Shown: positions 1 to 9,029 of the stretch, one piece after another
Position numbering within the stretch: position 1 is the stretch's first letter
How the letters are laid out: every line of letters starts with the position of its first letter
The notes under the pieces: generated by a model
Databases searched by the model: none
What the model was told of the DNA's origin: nothing
What the model saw: only the letters and a program-made list of their open reading frames with translations
Made by a program: the position numbers and the translations under genes
Source: Paenibacillus sp. NAIST15-1
GTDB taxonomy: Bacteria; Bacillota; Bacilli; Paenibacillales; Paenibacillaceae
DNA: 64,000 nt
NCBI RefSeq assembly: GCF_001894745.1
Contig: NZ_BBYF01000005.1
Span: forward strand, 248,001 to 312,000
Direction of reading: 5' to 3'

Positions 1-76
1 CCTTGAAATGCCTTACAACTTGCAAATAGACAGGGTCACGGTTATTAAAGACCACACTCGTCCACCCTTCATTCAT
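1..76 (-). CDS. GntR-family transcriptional regulator, N-terminal fragment (runs off left edge)
   Basis: Only the first 25 codons lie in the window. They read MNEGWTSVVFNNRDPVYLQV followed by VRHFK, which matches the start of YtrA-type GntR regulators (a short lead, then D-P-V-Y-x-Q-V-V-x-x-F/I-K before the winged helix). The ATG at 76 lies 11 nt after a GAGGGG ribosome binding site (88-93 on the plus strand); a GTG at 88 is the alternative start. A promoter and a palindrome lie just upstream (141-174), consistent with autorepression. Such regulators usually head ABC-transporter operons, which here would lie outside the window. The assignment rests on a short stretch, so the subfamily is uncertain. 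Confidence 0.68.
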   Translation of the reverse strand, partial: MNEGWTSVVFNNRDPVYLQVVRHFK

Positions 77-106
77 CTCTATGATCACCCCTCGCATTTA
101 TCGCCA

Positions 107-174
107 AGTGTGTGTACTATGTAGTTCATACACTTCATGGGTGTATTATGCCCGTAATACACAACGAATGTCAA
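107..174 (-). promoter_or_regulatory. Promoter and operator-like palindromes of the GntR-type gene
   Basis: On the minus strand TTGACA (169-174) and CATAAT (145-150) are 18 bp apart. A perfect inverted repeat, GTGTATTA-6 nt-TAATACAC (141-162), covers the -10 and spacer. A second imperfect repeat follows (AGTGTG at 107-112, TACACT at 129-134), resembling the AGTGTA...TACACT operator that I recall for Bacillus YtrA. The position favours repression by the truncated regulator. Confidence 0.6.
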
Positions 175-335
175 TAGTTAGATTTTATCCCTTTCTCTAA
201 TTGTCAGCACGAACCTACCCACTTTTCGATTTGTTGCCAATGTTCGTCTCTCTTTTTGCGTATATGGTACCTGTGAAATTGATAGGAGAAGCGTCCTTTT
301 TTATTTGAAAAAATATTTCATCTTTTAAAAATATA

Positions 336-365
336 TTGAAAATTTTAATCGAAAGATAATATAAT
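336..365 (+). promoter_or_regulatory. Probable sigma-A promoter of the amidase gene
   Basis: TTGAAA (336-341), an 18-bp spacer and TATAAT (360-365), in a very AT-rich stretch about 125 nt before the amidase start. Nothing gene-like is seen between 175 and 488 apart from this promoter. Confidence 0.5.
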
Positions 366-488
366 AGTTACCAATCCCCATATTATGGAATGGTGGTGAT
401 AAATAAGGTAGCGCAAATGTGGATGCCAATTGTGTTTTGAAAGCGGTGTCATCTTGTCTTATTGATTATCATTTTGGGAGGGAAATAA

Positions 489-2399
489 TTGAAACGACTT
501 CAAACAATCCAATGGAAAAAGCTATCGCTCACTCTCACTGTCGCCTCATTGGCGGCCGCAGGATTTGCGCCTTCGCTGCCTGCTCCATTCAATGTTGTAC
601 CGTCTGTCTATGCAGAGCAAGTCAAGTCGAATTCGCAGCAGCTGCAACAAGCCTTCGAATCTGCAGCGAAAGAATTCGGAGTACCTGTGAGCATTCTGAT
701 GTCCGTCTCCTACAACCTGACACGGTGGGAGCAACATAATGGTGAACCAAGCACATCTGGTGGCTTCGGCGTTATGCATTTGACCGACATACCGAAGCAG
801 CAGCCAGAGGAACAGAATGCAACCGCTGAACAAGGCAGCACATCGGATTCGCTTGATGATCCAAGCCATCATACTCTTGCTGCAGCATCTCAACTCCTGA
901 AGGTAAATCCAATCTTTCTGAAGAAGGATCCAGTAGAGAACATTCGAGGCGGAGCTGCGCTGCTGGCAAAATATGCGAAGGACATTGCAGGCAAACTGCC
1001 GGTAACGGAATCCGATTGGTATGGTGCTGTTGCCAAATATAGCGGCTCTCAAGAATTGTATTATGCACAGGATTTCGCCGATCAAGTGTTCCACACGATA
1101 CAGCAAGGGATCGCACGGCAAACTCCGGAAGGTCAGGCGCTGCGCCTCACATCCAAGGAAGTAAAGCCAAACCCAGCCACTTTACAGAGTCTGCAACTGC
1201 ATTCAACCATTTCAAGCAGCGCTGATTGCCCTTCCCTACTACCTTGCAGGTCTATTCCTGCAGCCTATCAGCAGAACGGGGATGACCCGTCAGACTATTC
1301 CAATTATGATCTTGCAGACCGTCCTAAATTCGGGCCAGATATTCGCTTTATTGTCATTCATGATACGGAAGAAACATATCGAGACACCATTGGCATTTTT
1401 GCAAATCCGAAGAAGAGCGTGGCCGCCCACTACGTTGTTCGCTCATTTGATGGCGATGTAACGCAAATGGTTAACAACAAAGACGTGCCATGGCATGCAG
1501 GCAACTATTACTTCAATATGCACTCCATCGGCATCGAGCATGAAGGCTATGCGATGGAAGGAGCAACCTGGTACTCCGAACGGCTTTATCGCTCATCTGC
1601 CGCACTCGTTAAATATTTGGGAGAGAAGTATGATATTCCGCTGGATCGAGCGCATATCATTGGGCACAACGAAATTCCGGGGCTTACTCCGAAGCGAACA
1701 CCGGCAATGCATCAGGATCCCGGTCCATTCTGGGATTGGGAGCATTATATGGAGCTGGTTGGAGCACCACTTGGCGCCACGCATAGCCTCAAGGACATCG
1801 TGACAATCAAGCCTAATTTTAAGAGTAATTTACCTGAAGTTCAGGATGCTCCGCTCCAGCCGACGAACTTCGTTTATCTGTATAAGGAGCCGCAGTTTGA
1901 TGCGGATTTAATTGATGACCCTGCCCTTGCCGTTCAGAACAAGAAAGACGGACTGAGCATAGGCGCTAAAGCTACGACAGGGCAAACCTTCTCGCTCGCA
2001 GGTGAGCTGGGGAACTGGACAGCAATCTGGTACGGTGGACAAAAGGCATGGTTCTATAATCCGGCAGGAAGCAATGCGGTTGCGGGTGCAGGAGAGCTCA
2101 TTACTCCGAAAGCGGGCACAGCTTCTATACCGGTTTATGGTGCGGCCTATCCAGAAGCGGCAGCCTACCCTGCCGATGTAAAGCCGAATGAACTCGTACC
2201 TCTGCAGTACACGATTGCACAGGGACAATCGTATGTTGCCATTGAGAAGGTCAATGGCGATTATTACGAAGCCCCATTATTCACGAAGGATCCTTATGCG
2301 ACGAATAAGCACATTAAAGGCAAGGAGGCATTCTATCGCATCTTTTTCAATCACCGCTTCGCTTTTGTGAAAGCTTCTGATGTCGATAAGGTGCAGTAA
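489..2399 (+). CDS. Secreted N-acetylmuramoyl-L-alanine amidase (Amidase_2/PGRP) with N-terminal lysozyme-like domain
   Basis: A 636-residue exported cell-wall hydrolase. TTG start after GGGAGGG (477-483). Residues 1-42 form a signal peptide (KRLQ...K, hydrophobic core, cleavage near VYA-E). Residues 50-205 resemble a soluble lytic transglycosylase/goose-lysozyme fold, with a GGFGVMHLTD motif and an NIRGGAALLAKYA helix; the residue expected to be the catalytic Glu before R-W appears to be Leu (SYNLTRW, 74-80), so this half may only bind glycan. Residues 280-420 are an Amidase_2 domain that should cleave MurNAc-L-Ala bonds: VIHDTE (H291), GIEHEG, GHNEIPG and MHQDPGPFWDW (H408, D410) supply the zinc and catalytic residues. 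The C-terminal 200 residues look like SH3-type wall-binding modules. Monocistronic; no convincing terminator is seen directly downstream. Confidence 0.9.
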   Translation: MKRLQTIQWKKLSLTLTVASLAAAGFAPSLPAPFNVVPSVYAEQVKSNSQQLQQAFESAAKEFGVPVSILMSVSYNLTRWEQHNGEPSTSGGFGVMHLTDIPKQQPEEQNATAEQGSTSDSLDDPSHHTLAAASQLLKVNPIFLKKDPVENIRGGAALLAKYAKDIAGKLPVTESDWYGAVAKYSGSQELYYAQDFADQVFHTIQQGIARQTPEGQALRLTSKEVKPNPATLQSLQLHSTISSSADCPSLLPCRSIPAAYQQNGDDPSDYSNYDLADRPKFGPDIRFIVIHDTEETYRDTIGIFANPKKSVAAHYVVRSFDGDVTQMVNNKDVPWHAGNYYFNMHSIGIEHEGYAMEGATWYSERLYRSSAALVKYLGEKYDIPLDRAHIIGHNEIPGLTPKRTPAMHQDPGPFWDWEHYMELVGAPLGATHSLKDIVTIKPNFKSNLPEVQDAPLQPTNFVYLYKEPQFDADLIDDPALAVQNKKDGLSIGAKATTGQTFSLAGELGNWTAIWYGGQKAWFYNPAGSNAVAGAGELITPKAGTASIPVYGAAYPEAAAYPADVKPNELVPLQYTIAQGQSYVAIEKVNGDYYEAPLFTKDPYATNKHIKGKEAFYRIFFNHRFAFVKASDVDKVQ

Positions 2400-2529
2400 C
2401 ATTCGCTAAATGAAGAAGAGTATAGTGACTGAATTGCATGTAAGGATAAGGATATCCCATACGTGTGCAATGCTCTTCTCTCAGATATTGCTTGAAATGA
2501 TATTGTATAATTATAGGTTACTCAAAAAT

Positions 2530-2600
2530 GTCTCTAAGTTCTTATCAAAAACGAACGTCCCCAAGTTCTTGTCAAATAAAAATGACAAGAACTTGGGGAC
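2530..2600. repeat. Palindromic repeat: perfect 18-bp inverted repeat plus degenerate direct copy
   Basis: GTCCCCAAGTTCTTGTCA at 2557-2574 is matched by its exact reverse complement at 2583-2600, with an 8-nt A/T loop. A third copy in direct orientation (2530-2547) differs at 3 of 18 positions. There is no T-tract after the stem on the plus strand, so it is not a good terminator for the amidase. A related 14-nt core (AACTTGGGGACATA) recurs at 62717-62730. The rest of 2400-2918 shows no gene I can support. Confidence 0.75.
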
Positions 2601-2918
2601 ATAAAATAAACTGACCCATTTATTCAGAATACGGATAGATAATCTGATGACCTGATTCATCTGAGAAAGTTTGGGGATCAAGGTATCACAATTTTATTTG
2701 CTACAACCTTACCATCACCGTCACACGCTTAATCTTCGTTTCGACACCAATTTCGTTCCTTGCTTCTCCTCCTCTTGGGTAGCTGCCCATTTTACAGGGG
2801 CAAGTGCCCTTTCCCCAATCTCAGCATATTGTGAATTATGCCTAGCGGTAGCTTCAAGCGAGCTTTGCCAGAAGAGGATTCACGATGCAATGCCCCTCAA
2901 AAGATTAGGAGGAAAACG

Positions 2919-3404
2919 ATGATATACCATCAACCTTACGTTCAGAACCCGGCCGGCGTGCCCAATCCGTCCGAGCAAGCATTTGAGCAGCAATCTAATA
3001 ATCAAATTAGACCTCGCGATGACGGTTTTCAAGCGTCACACTATCCTTGGTGCCATATTCCTTATCATCACGGATATCACCCCATGATGTGTTGTCCTTG
3101 TGGTAACGAGCATCAAGCCGTAATGGCTCATCCCTGTGAGAATATGCACTCACCTACGAAATTTCAGCCCCTGGAGCATGAGCAGCACCCCGATATGGTT
3201 CACCCCTGGGAGCATGAACACTATCCATGCATGATCCATCCATGCATGCATCATCCATGGAATCCGTATATGGATGACCACCTTCATCCTTATCAGTATT
3301 CAGGGTGGGACTGTTGCGAGCTCGATTACCATCATGATTGGTTCCATCCATGGGATCATAGCCACTTGCATTGCCATCATCCGTGGGATAACTATCATTG
3401 CTAA
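2919..3404 (+). CDS. Histidine- and cysteine-rich small protein of unknown function
   Basis: A 161-residue protein. The ATG at 2919 follows TTAGGAGGAAAACG, an excellent ribosome binding site, so upstream in-frame codons are left out. By my count it has 28 His and 11 Cys, with repeated H-P-W, H-x-H and H-P-C motifs (for example EHEHYPCMIHPCMHHPW) and a CCPC motif. No signal peptide or membrane segment. The composition suggests metal binding or a spore-coat/exosporium structural role; I recognise no family. It lies convergent to the TOMM biosynthetic operon and has its own strong terminator. It could be an unrelated coat protein or a companion of the peptide cluster; the sequence does not decide. 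Confidence 0.75.
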   Translation: MIYHQPYVQNPAGVPNPSEQAFEQQSNNQIRPRDDGFQASHYPWCHIPYHHGYHPMMCCPCGNEHQAVMAHPCENMHSPTKFQPLEHEQHPDMVHPWEHEHYPCMIHPCMHHPWNPYMDDHLHPYQYSGWDCCELDYHHDWFHPWDHSHLHCHHPWDNYHC

Positions 3405-3439
3405 GAGAAGTCCAGTCTCCCTTTCTTGAAAGGGTGGTT

Positions 3440-3493
3440 TCATCGCTGAGGACATGACCGTTCGCGTCAATGTCATTAGCGATGATTTTTTTT
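3440..3493 (+). terminator. Rho-independent terminator of the His-rich gene
   Basis: Arms TCATCGCT (3440-3447) and AGCGATGA (3478-3485) enclose a second pairing, GACAT/ATGTC, and are followed by eight T (3486-3493). The tail overlaps the stop codon of the convergent dehydrogenase gene. Confidence 0.8.
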
Positions 3494-5084
3494 AACGGCT
3501 CAAGCTGCCTACCAATCGCAATCGTTGACGGTAGGGACCGACCGGTATAAAAATTAGTCCCGTCTCATCTCGGGAAGCCGTCCCGTAAAGCGCATCGCTG
3601 GAATTGGCGTCAAACCCGAGAAGGGGACGCCCTCCCATACCGAGAGCGGATGCTGCCAGCAATAATCGGTGCACGAGCATCCCGGCTTCCATTTGCTGTA
3701 TGCGGTATCCCCGCTTGCCGAGCTGCGATTGATAGAAACTCCTCTTCCCTGCCACATGAAAGCTGAGTGGTACTTGAAACAAATTGATATTGGGAAGCGA
3801 CATTCCCTCCTGCATCCGTTGCCGGTGATCTCCAAGGCACACCGACTGCAGCGCATGCGCAGTGCTATCGTACCGATAAGCGCCATCCGGAACGTCTTCG
3901 ACCCCGTAGAAGCAGCCGTAAAGACATACACGGGGTTCCGGCCTCTTCTGCGGGTCATCCAGGTCGTTGCGATACGTGAAGGAAGCCGTCGCTTCCCGAA
4001 GCAGAGATGCAAGCCGCGAAATACCGATCGGCTTCCAGATAAATTCCGTCTCGGGTGAGAAACGGTTGCGGCAAACCGCCGCCAAATCATATGATAAGCG
4101 ATCTACAGGCGGCAGAGGCAGTGCGGGCGCTTGATTCGGAATTGCTTGCTCATCTTGCCGGATCTGTTGAAACAATCGCGCCGAATCAAATCGGGACGCA
4201 TCGCTCATCCGGAGCAGCATTGGATAATCGGCGCTCCTCCGCGACTTTATATAGTGATCATGATTGACCGGCGACAACTCCCGGCACAGCTCGGAGGCGG
4301 ACACGATGTCCGTATCCTCGTTCCCACTTTCCATCCACCGGATCGCCGGATTCACCGATAACGGGATTACCGCATATACGCTCTCCTCTTGTTCTGATAG
4401 ACCGAGCAGATGATTGATGGCTTGATCAAGAAATTGAAAATGCACGCCAGACGAAAATCTGAATCGTTTTGCGATTTCGAGCAGCTGTCCAATCAAAATA
4501 CCGGCGTCCAGTCCCTGAAGCCGGTATGAAAAATTATTGTATTTATAAAAATTTTTCCAGTATACCGTAGATACGAACGCGGCTCCGAAGCAGCCGTTCG
4601 CGTCGCATCGATTACCGAGCGACCTCGCCAAATAATCGTCGAAATTCCCTTTGCGCAGCAACGCCAACCGATGATGTGCCGCATCGTAATGGTATACGCC
4701 TGCAGGCAACTCATCGAGCTTAAGATAGAGATACAGTTCACTCGGATAGAGCCCGCCTCCGGAAGGAACGAAGCGCCGGCACATCTGCAAGACGCCTCCC
4801 GATTCCTCCGACGCATCCCGTTCCATGACGGACTGGGTCAATTGTGCAAGCCCGTATACATAGTAGAGGAAATGTCCAATATTGCGAAGGGTTGGCACAT
4901 CGGGTGTATCCATTCCTTCGAGCGTTATCGGCACTTCCCTAGATAGTGGAAACATTGGCAAGTCACGATAAAGCTTGTAAGGAAGCGGCGCGTACTCCCA
5001 ATCCGTCTCCCAATCCAAGGGCTTGACCTTATCCGGATCATATTGCAAATGGTGAAGAAAAACGTCCAGATTCATTAGACTCAT
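3492..5084 (-). CDS. SagB-type TOMM dehydrogenase (tandem nitroreductase-fold, FMN-dependent)
   Basis: Predicted to oxidise thiazolines/oxazolines on the precursor peptide to thiazoles/oxazoles with FMN. 530 residues, with two nitroreductase-like halves (about 50-290 and 320-525). Seen in the first half: GGGLYPSELYLYLKLDELPAG and the typical GVYHYD block; in the second half: PDGAYRYD, QMEAGMLVHRLLLAAS and GMGGRPLLGFD. Start chosen at ATG 5084, six nt after GGGAGG; an ATG at 5105 lacks a ribosome binding site. It lies 43 nt downstream of the YcaO gene on the same strand, so it is the last gene of the operon. A double-length SagB protein is known in heterocycloanthracin-type clusters. The product call follows from neighbours plus fold. 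Confidence 0.85.
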   Translation of the reverse strand: MSLMNLDVFLHHLQYDPDKVKPLDWETDWEYAPLPYKLYRDLPMFPLSREVPITLEGMDTPDVPTLRNIGHFLYYVYGLAQLTQSVMERDASEESGGVLQMCRRFVPSGGGLYPSELYLYLKLDELPAGVYHYDAAHHRLALLRKGNFDDYLARSLGNRCDANGCFGAAFVSTVYWKNFYKYNNFSYRLQGLDAGILIGQLLEIAKRFRFSSGVHFQFLDQAINHLLGLSEQEESVYAVIPLSVNPAIRWMESGNEDTDIVSASELCRELSPVNHDHYIKSRRSADYPMLLRMSDASRFDSARLFQQIRQDEQAIPNQAPALPLPPVDRLSYDLAAVCRNRFSPETEFIWKPIGISRLASLLREATASFTYRNDLDDPQKRPEPRVCLYGCFYGVEDVPDGAYRYDSTAHALQSVCLGDHRQRMQEGMSLPNINLFQVPLSFHVAGKRSFYQSQLGKRGYRIQQMEAGMLVHRLLLAASALGMGGRPLLGFDANSSDALYGTASRDETGLIFIPVGPYRQRLRLVGSLSR

Positions 5085-5127
5085 CGCTTTCCTCCCTGGT
5101 TTCATTCGTGCCGTTCGATAGCCGTAT

Positions 5128-7077
5128 TTATGGGAACGGGTGCGGATATGGATTAAGCTGCTCGGGTGACAAGGGCTCTGGCGAATAAGACAGCTCTGCA
5201 GGAATCCTGAGCACTCTATCCAGTCCCGTCAACCGGATGAGATGCTGCCCGAACGTCATCGGCAACATGCCGGGAATGAGTACTTTCACACAATGCAGTC
5301 CGTTGCGAAGGGTCTCCGGAGTCGTCTGGTCGACCACGATCACTTCAAGATTCAATTGGCGAAAAACAAGCAGCATGGCCTTCAGATCATCAGTCAGATC
5401 GGCGTTCCAGCTCGTCGGTTCAAATGCTTCTTCGAACGTTTGCATCGGACGATCGTCATTCAGCAGAAAATCGAGCCTTTCCTCTGCCTGTTTCAACCCG
5501 TACAGCATAGAATGATCCTCCATCTGAACAACCTGGTACGGATCGTGAAGCATCCGTTCGTACTGCTCACGGTTTTCCTCGAATTTATCGCTAACCGTGA
5601 GGAGCATGCCTGCCAGCTCGTGGATCGCGCTCTTTGCCGCACGTATTGGATCCAGATGGGCGCCCGCGGCGCAAATGAGGTTCATGCCTCGCTCTTTTTT
5701 ATTCTTCGCGAGCGCCCACACGCTTGGTATGCCGTGCTCCATTGTCGATTTATACAAATACAGTTCATAGCCCGACACTGTCTCCAGTCGCTCCGTCATC
5801 CAATTCAATTCCCGATCCTGAACAGAACGGAGATCCAGGCGAGGCAGGGGCAGACGAGCATACCAAGTCATGAGGAAGGAGTCGCGCTCCACCACTTCCA
5901 GCATCCCGTAGAAGATCGCTTCCTCCAGACTTCCGCCCAGCGCGCAGCCATTGGAGGTTTCATAGACGAATCCGTGACCGCAGCCCGAACTGTAATAAGC
6001 CAGCTGCTCCGGTACGAGAATCGGACGCTCCTGCAGAAACGAATAGCCCCATACCCAATCTATAGGCCTTTCGGGGTCGAATGACTTGAACGGGAAGTCA
6101 GAGCGTTCATACTGGTCCTTAGCATATAGTCCTACACGGAAAGGATTGAGCGCATGGTGCTGTACATTGAGGAAACTGTCATGAACGACGGATCGTTTTC
6201 CATGGGGCGACAGACCGCAATAACGCTCCAGTCCCTCCAGGATGGCTGTCATTTCGCTAACCGCATAGGAGTGGGTTCGACCTGCACAAGCCTCATCTCC
6301 GCCAAACAAGGGCAAATTGATGCTCGCATCAGCGAAAGGCGACACAAGATCCACCATTTTCCCATTCAAAAATCCGGTCCTGGCATCCAAGTATTCTTTG
6401 GCTAAAACATCTTTCAGTTCATCCATCGAGCGGCTGCGATACGTTTCGGTGCCGATTTTCTTGCTTGGCTTCAGCGCAATGCGGGCCAGCTCCTCATCGT
6501 CTTCCGGCAATCGGCCGCAGATTGGACATAGCGGAACGGGCAGGAAGAAGTGCAATGAGGTTTTCAACGTACGCATATCGATCAAGTACATCCTGCTTTC
6601 CGTCTCCGGCTGCCCGCCCATCAGCATCTTCACGGCTTCAGCCGCAACAAGGCGCGCCACCTGCAATAATCCCGTGCGAGACGCCCAAGCGTCCCGGGCG
6701 ATTCCCCCATTTGACGCCAGCTTCTGCTGCAGTTTCCACGATTCCCTACGGTCACTTCCCGCCATCAGGAGCCGGGTATCCGCACATTGTGAGCACCCTT
6801 GCCCCTCTGGACGAACCAGTGGACCGACAATCCCCTCTCCGAATGCAACAAATCCGCGCAGCCAAGGCATTCCCGACTGTCTGAACCGATCTTCTGCCGC
6901 AGAATGAGAGGAAGGATCCCAAGCATCGTTCAACACCAGCGCCAAGTCTCCCGTTGCTGCTTCTCCAGACTCTATGTTCTTCTGCCGGATTAGTCGATAG
7001 CGGTCATCGGCAGACAATTGCTTGGTTACCAAATCCGCGAGCTGTCCTCCCCCGATGACCGTTACAATCGCGCTCAA
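5128..7077 (-). CDS. TOMM cyclodehydratase: fused E1-like (C) and YcaO (D) protein
   Basis: Installs azoline rings on Cys/Ser/Thr of the precursor by ATP-dependent backbone activation. 649 residues. N-terminal about 210 residues: an E1/ThiF-like domain that keeps a zinc tetra-cysteine (GCSQC, C95/C98; CPIC, C184/C187). About 215-649: a YcaO domain with the ATP/Mg motifs S-E-M-T-A-I-L-E-G-L-E-R-Y (about 274-286), NGCALGGSLEEAIFYGMLE followed by VVERD, and KSAIHELAG. The extreme C-terminus is NPYPHPFP, the PxPxP tail characteristic of azoline-forming YcaO enzymes. Its ATG overlaps the stop codon of the upstream maturation gene by 4 nt (7074-7077), implying translational coupling. Confidence 0.93.
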   Translation of the reverse strand: MSAIVTVIGGGQLADLVTKQLSADDRYRLIRQKNIESGEAATGDLALVLNDAWDPSSHSAAEDRFRQSGMPWLRGFVAFGEGIVGPLVRPEGQGCSQCADTRLLMAGSDRRESWKLQQKLASNGGIARDAWASRTGLLQVARLVAAEAVKMLMGGQPETESRMYLIDMRTLKTSLHFFLPVPLCPICGRLPEDDEELARIALKPSKKIGTETYRSRSMDELKDVLAKEYLDARTGFLNGKMVDLVSPFADASINLPLFGGDEACAGRTHSYAVSEMTAILEGLERYCGLSPHGKRSVVHDSFLNVQHHALNPFRVGLYAKDQYERSDFPFKSFDPERPIDWVWGYSFLQERPILVPEQLAYYSSGCGHGFVYETSNGCALGGSLEEAIFYGMLEVVERDSFLMTWYARLPLPRLDLRSVQDRELNWMTERLETVSGYELYLYKSTMEHGIPSVWALAKNKKERGMNLICAAGAHLDPIRAAKSAIHELAGMLLTVSDKFEENREQYERMLHDPYQVVQMEDHSMLYGLKQAEERLDFLLNDDRPMQTFEEAFEPTSWNADLTDDLKAMLLVFRQLNLEVIVVDQTTPETLRNGLHCVKVLIPGMLPMTFGQHLIRLTGLDRVLRIPAELSYSPEPLSPEQLNPYPHPFP

Positions 7078-9029
7078 TGCGTCTCCTCCTCTCGCAACGA
7101 CACGCCGAACACGCCTGCCAGTTCTTCTTTCATGAACGATTCTGTCGACAAATCAACGATCGCGATCCGCTTACGGTTCAAGTGCAGCATCTGCCGTACA
7201 GACTGCATTATCGTGCCGTATTCCGATTCATCGAAGCCGGGGATCGTCAGACTCTGTGCCAAGGCATCTTCCACCATGACCGAAGAGCGTTCTAGGATTT
7301 GGCCTTGGATGTCCGCCGGATCGTTTTGTATTTTCATCAGCGCCTGTCGGAGCGCTTCTCGCAGTGCCATCGTGCGGTTGACTCCGACCCCGCCGTACCA
7401 GTACCCGTTCGTACCGACCCAGAAGACTGGGAAGCCCGCCGCTTCTTGTCCCAATCCGATTACCGGGGTGTCCTGCATCGTAGTCAATGCACGCAAGCAA
7501 TAGCGGCAATATTCGTCTTCAACCTCGCTTAGCTTGATTGGATTAACGGAGGGTATGCTGGATTCGGAACGACTTTTCAGCTCCTCGAATAGACACTTCC
7601 GCAATCCGCGAAGGACCGCTTCCGCAACGGTCTCTCCCGCTCCAACCCCTACATATTCATGGGACTGCGACTCGAGCGGGCTAGCAGAATCCGGCTGCGC
7701 AGGACTGGCAGCCTTCAGAACACCGGCCATTCGCGACACGTACGCCTCGATGCCTGCCAAGCCTGCTTCCTTCCTGGCTTCATGGTGCGTCATTCCCGAA
7801 CAGACGATCTGCGGCAGAAGCTCAGCGGGGCCTTCCGACAGCGGGTCGACTGCCTGGACGCGACACTGTGAGAGCGGAAGCTGCTTCGAGTCCCCTTCCT
7901 CCCACCGGTGAAGAATGCCGGTCTCCGTCGAAGTCAAGCGATAGAAATAGGAGAAGAGTCGGTCTGATTCCTGCCGCTCCGCACATGGATCGATTGGAAG
8001 GTCAAACGGATCCGTTGGCTCGACCTGACGAAGACCTGTGACTAGCGGATGAGGAAGTAACGAATGCCACTCGCCAACTAATGTTTCCGGATTCAGCAGA
8101 AACAGCTTTCCGTTCAATTCCGAAGCCGTCCCCGTAACGGTCTTAAACCATTCGAATACGAGCACATTCGCTAGCATGGCTTCCGGCGTGGTAGAGACGG
8201 CGGACGGCCGATCCGCATCGCCAAGGGCGGTTCGGTGTATCCTGCGCCATGCGGATTCGAAGCAGACATCCGAATCCGGGTGCACCAACGGCCCTGCTAT
8301 GCCCAACTGTGGCAAATAGATGGCGGGCAGCAGTGGCTTCTTCGCGTCCCTGCAGGCCGCATGCAATGCTCTAAGCTCTCGGGGATCGTCAACCTGAGCG
8401 ACATATAGAACGGAATCCGCCAGCTGCACGACTTCTTGCCAATCGAGGAATCCGTCGTTAGACGGTAAGATCTCCTCAACCTTGATCTCGCTGTTCGATA
8501 GACGCGCAGTCGCCGTCAGTTCGGAGATCCGCTGCCGATCCGTGGTCGTCTGGTTCGTGATCAGCATACGAAACCGGGGCAATCCGGATTCCAACATGGC
8601 AGCAACGAGCGAGACAAATATCGGACCGGAACCGACCGCAATCGGATTAGCCTGGCGATAGGTTTGAAAGCGGTGAGCGCCCGAACCGCCCAAGCTGTCC
8701 AGAAATTCGATCTGTGCGGCATATTTCCGTTCTACCGCTTCGGGTAGGTCGTGCGGTAGATCTTGGCTGGAATCTCGGACAAAGCCGTTATTGAGCAGTA
8801 CTTCCGCGATTTCATAAACCCGTACCCTGTACGGTTCCGTCAGCCCGTCCGTTAGTTCCGACATGGAATAATCCCCACTAAACATGGGCATCAATTTTTC
8901 GATCCACTGATCAACCATGTCGCCTTCCATTCGGAACGAACCTGTATTGTTGCGAAAGTAGACACCTCCATTCGAATCTGGAAGAAAGAACGTATCCCCT
9001 TTCACTTTCAGACGCATAGAAGGATTCAA
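7074..9029 (-). CDS. Thiazole-containing bacteriocin maturation protein (ThiF-like partner with RRE-like N-terminus)
   Basis: 651 residues, found with heterocycloanthracin-type TOMM clusters. The first about 85 residues (MRLKVKGDTFFLPDSNGGVY, later EIAEVLLNNGFV) look like a PqqD-like winged helix that would bind the leader peptide. The middle contains a degenerate Rossmann/ThiF-like region (NPIAVGSGPIFVSLVAAML). The C-terminal third (about 430-640) has YcaO-accessory-like blocks with CRYC and GVGVNRTMALREALRQAL. TTG start at 9029, nine nt after AAGGGGG; no better start is visible. First of three tightly packed genes and separated from the precursor gene by a terminator, so it is probably expressed at a lower level than the precursor. 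Confidence 0.85.
   Translation of the reverse strand: MNPSMRLKVKGDTFFLPDSNGGVYFRNNTGSFRMEGDMVDQWIEKLMPMFSGDYSMSELTDGLTEPYRVRVYEIAEVLLNNGFVRDSSQDLPHDLPEAVERKYAAQIEFLDSLGGSGAHRFQTYRQANPIAVGSGPIFVSLVAAMLESGLPRFRMLITNQTTTDRQRISELTATARLSNSEIKVEEILPSNDGFLDWQEVVQLADSVLYVAQVDDPRELRALHAACRDAKKPLLPAIYLPQLGIAGPLVHPDSDVCFESAWRRIHRTALGDADRPSAVSTTPEAMLANVLVFEWFKTVTGTASELNGKLFLLNPETLVGEWHSLLPHPLVTGLRQVEPTDPFDLPIDPCAERQESDRLFSYFYRLTSTETGILHRWEEGDSKQLPLSQCRVQAVDPLSEGPAELLPQIVCSGMTHHEARKEAGLAGIEAYVSRMAGVLKAASPAQPDSASPLESQSHEYVGVGAGETVAEAVLRGLRKCLFEELKSRSESSIPSVNPIKLSEVEDEYCRYCLRALTTMQDTPVIGLGQEAAGFPVFWVGTNGYWYGGVGVNRTMALREALRQALMKIQNDPADIQGQILERSSVMVEDALAQSLTIPGFDESEYGTIMQSVRQMLHLNRKRIAIVDLSTESFMKEELAGVFGVSLREEETH

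Noticed and set aside
2557-2600. Inverted repeat as the amidase terminator
   Set aside because: No T-tract on the plus strand, more than 150 nt from the stop, and related copies occur elsewhere; it behaves like a repeat element.
5242-6084. 280-codon forward open frame inside the YcaO gene
   Set aside because: Antisense shadow in a GC-rich gene; no ribosome binding site and no recognisable domain, while the minus-strand protein has all YcaO motifs.
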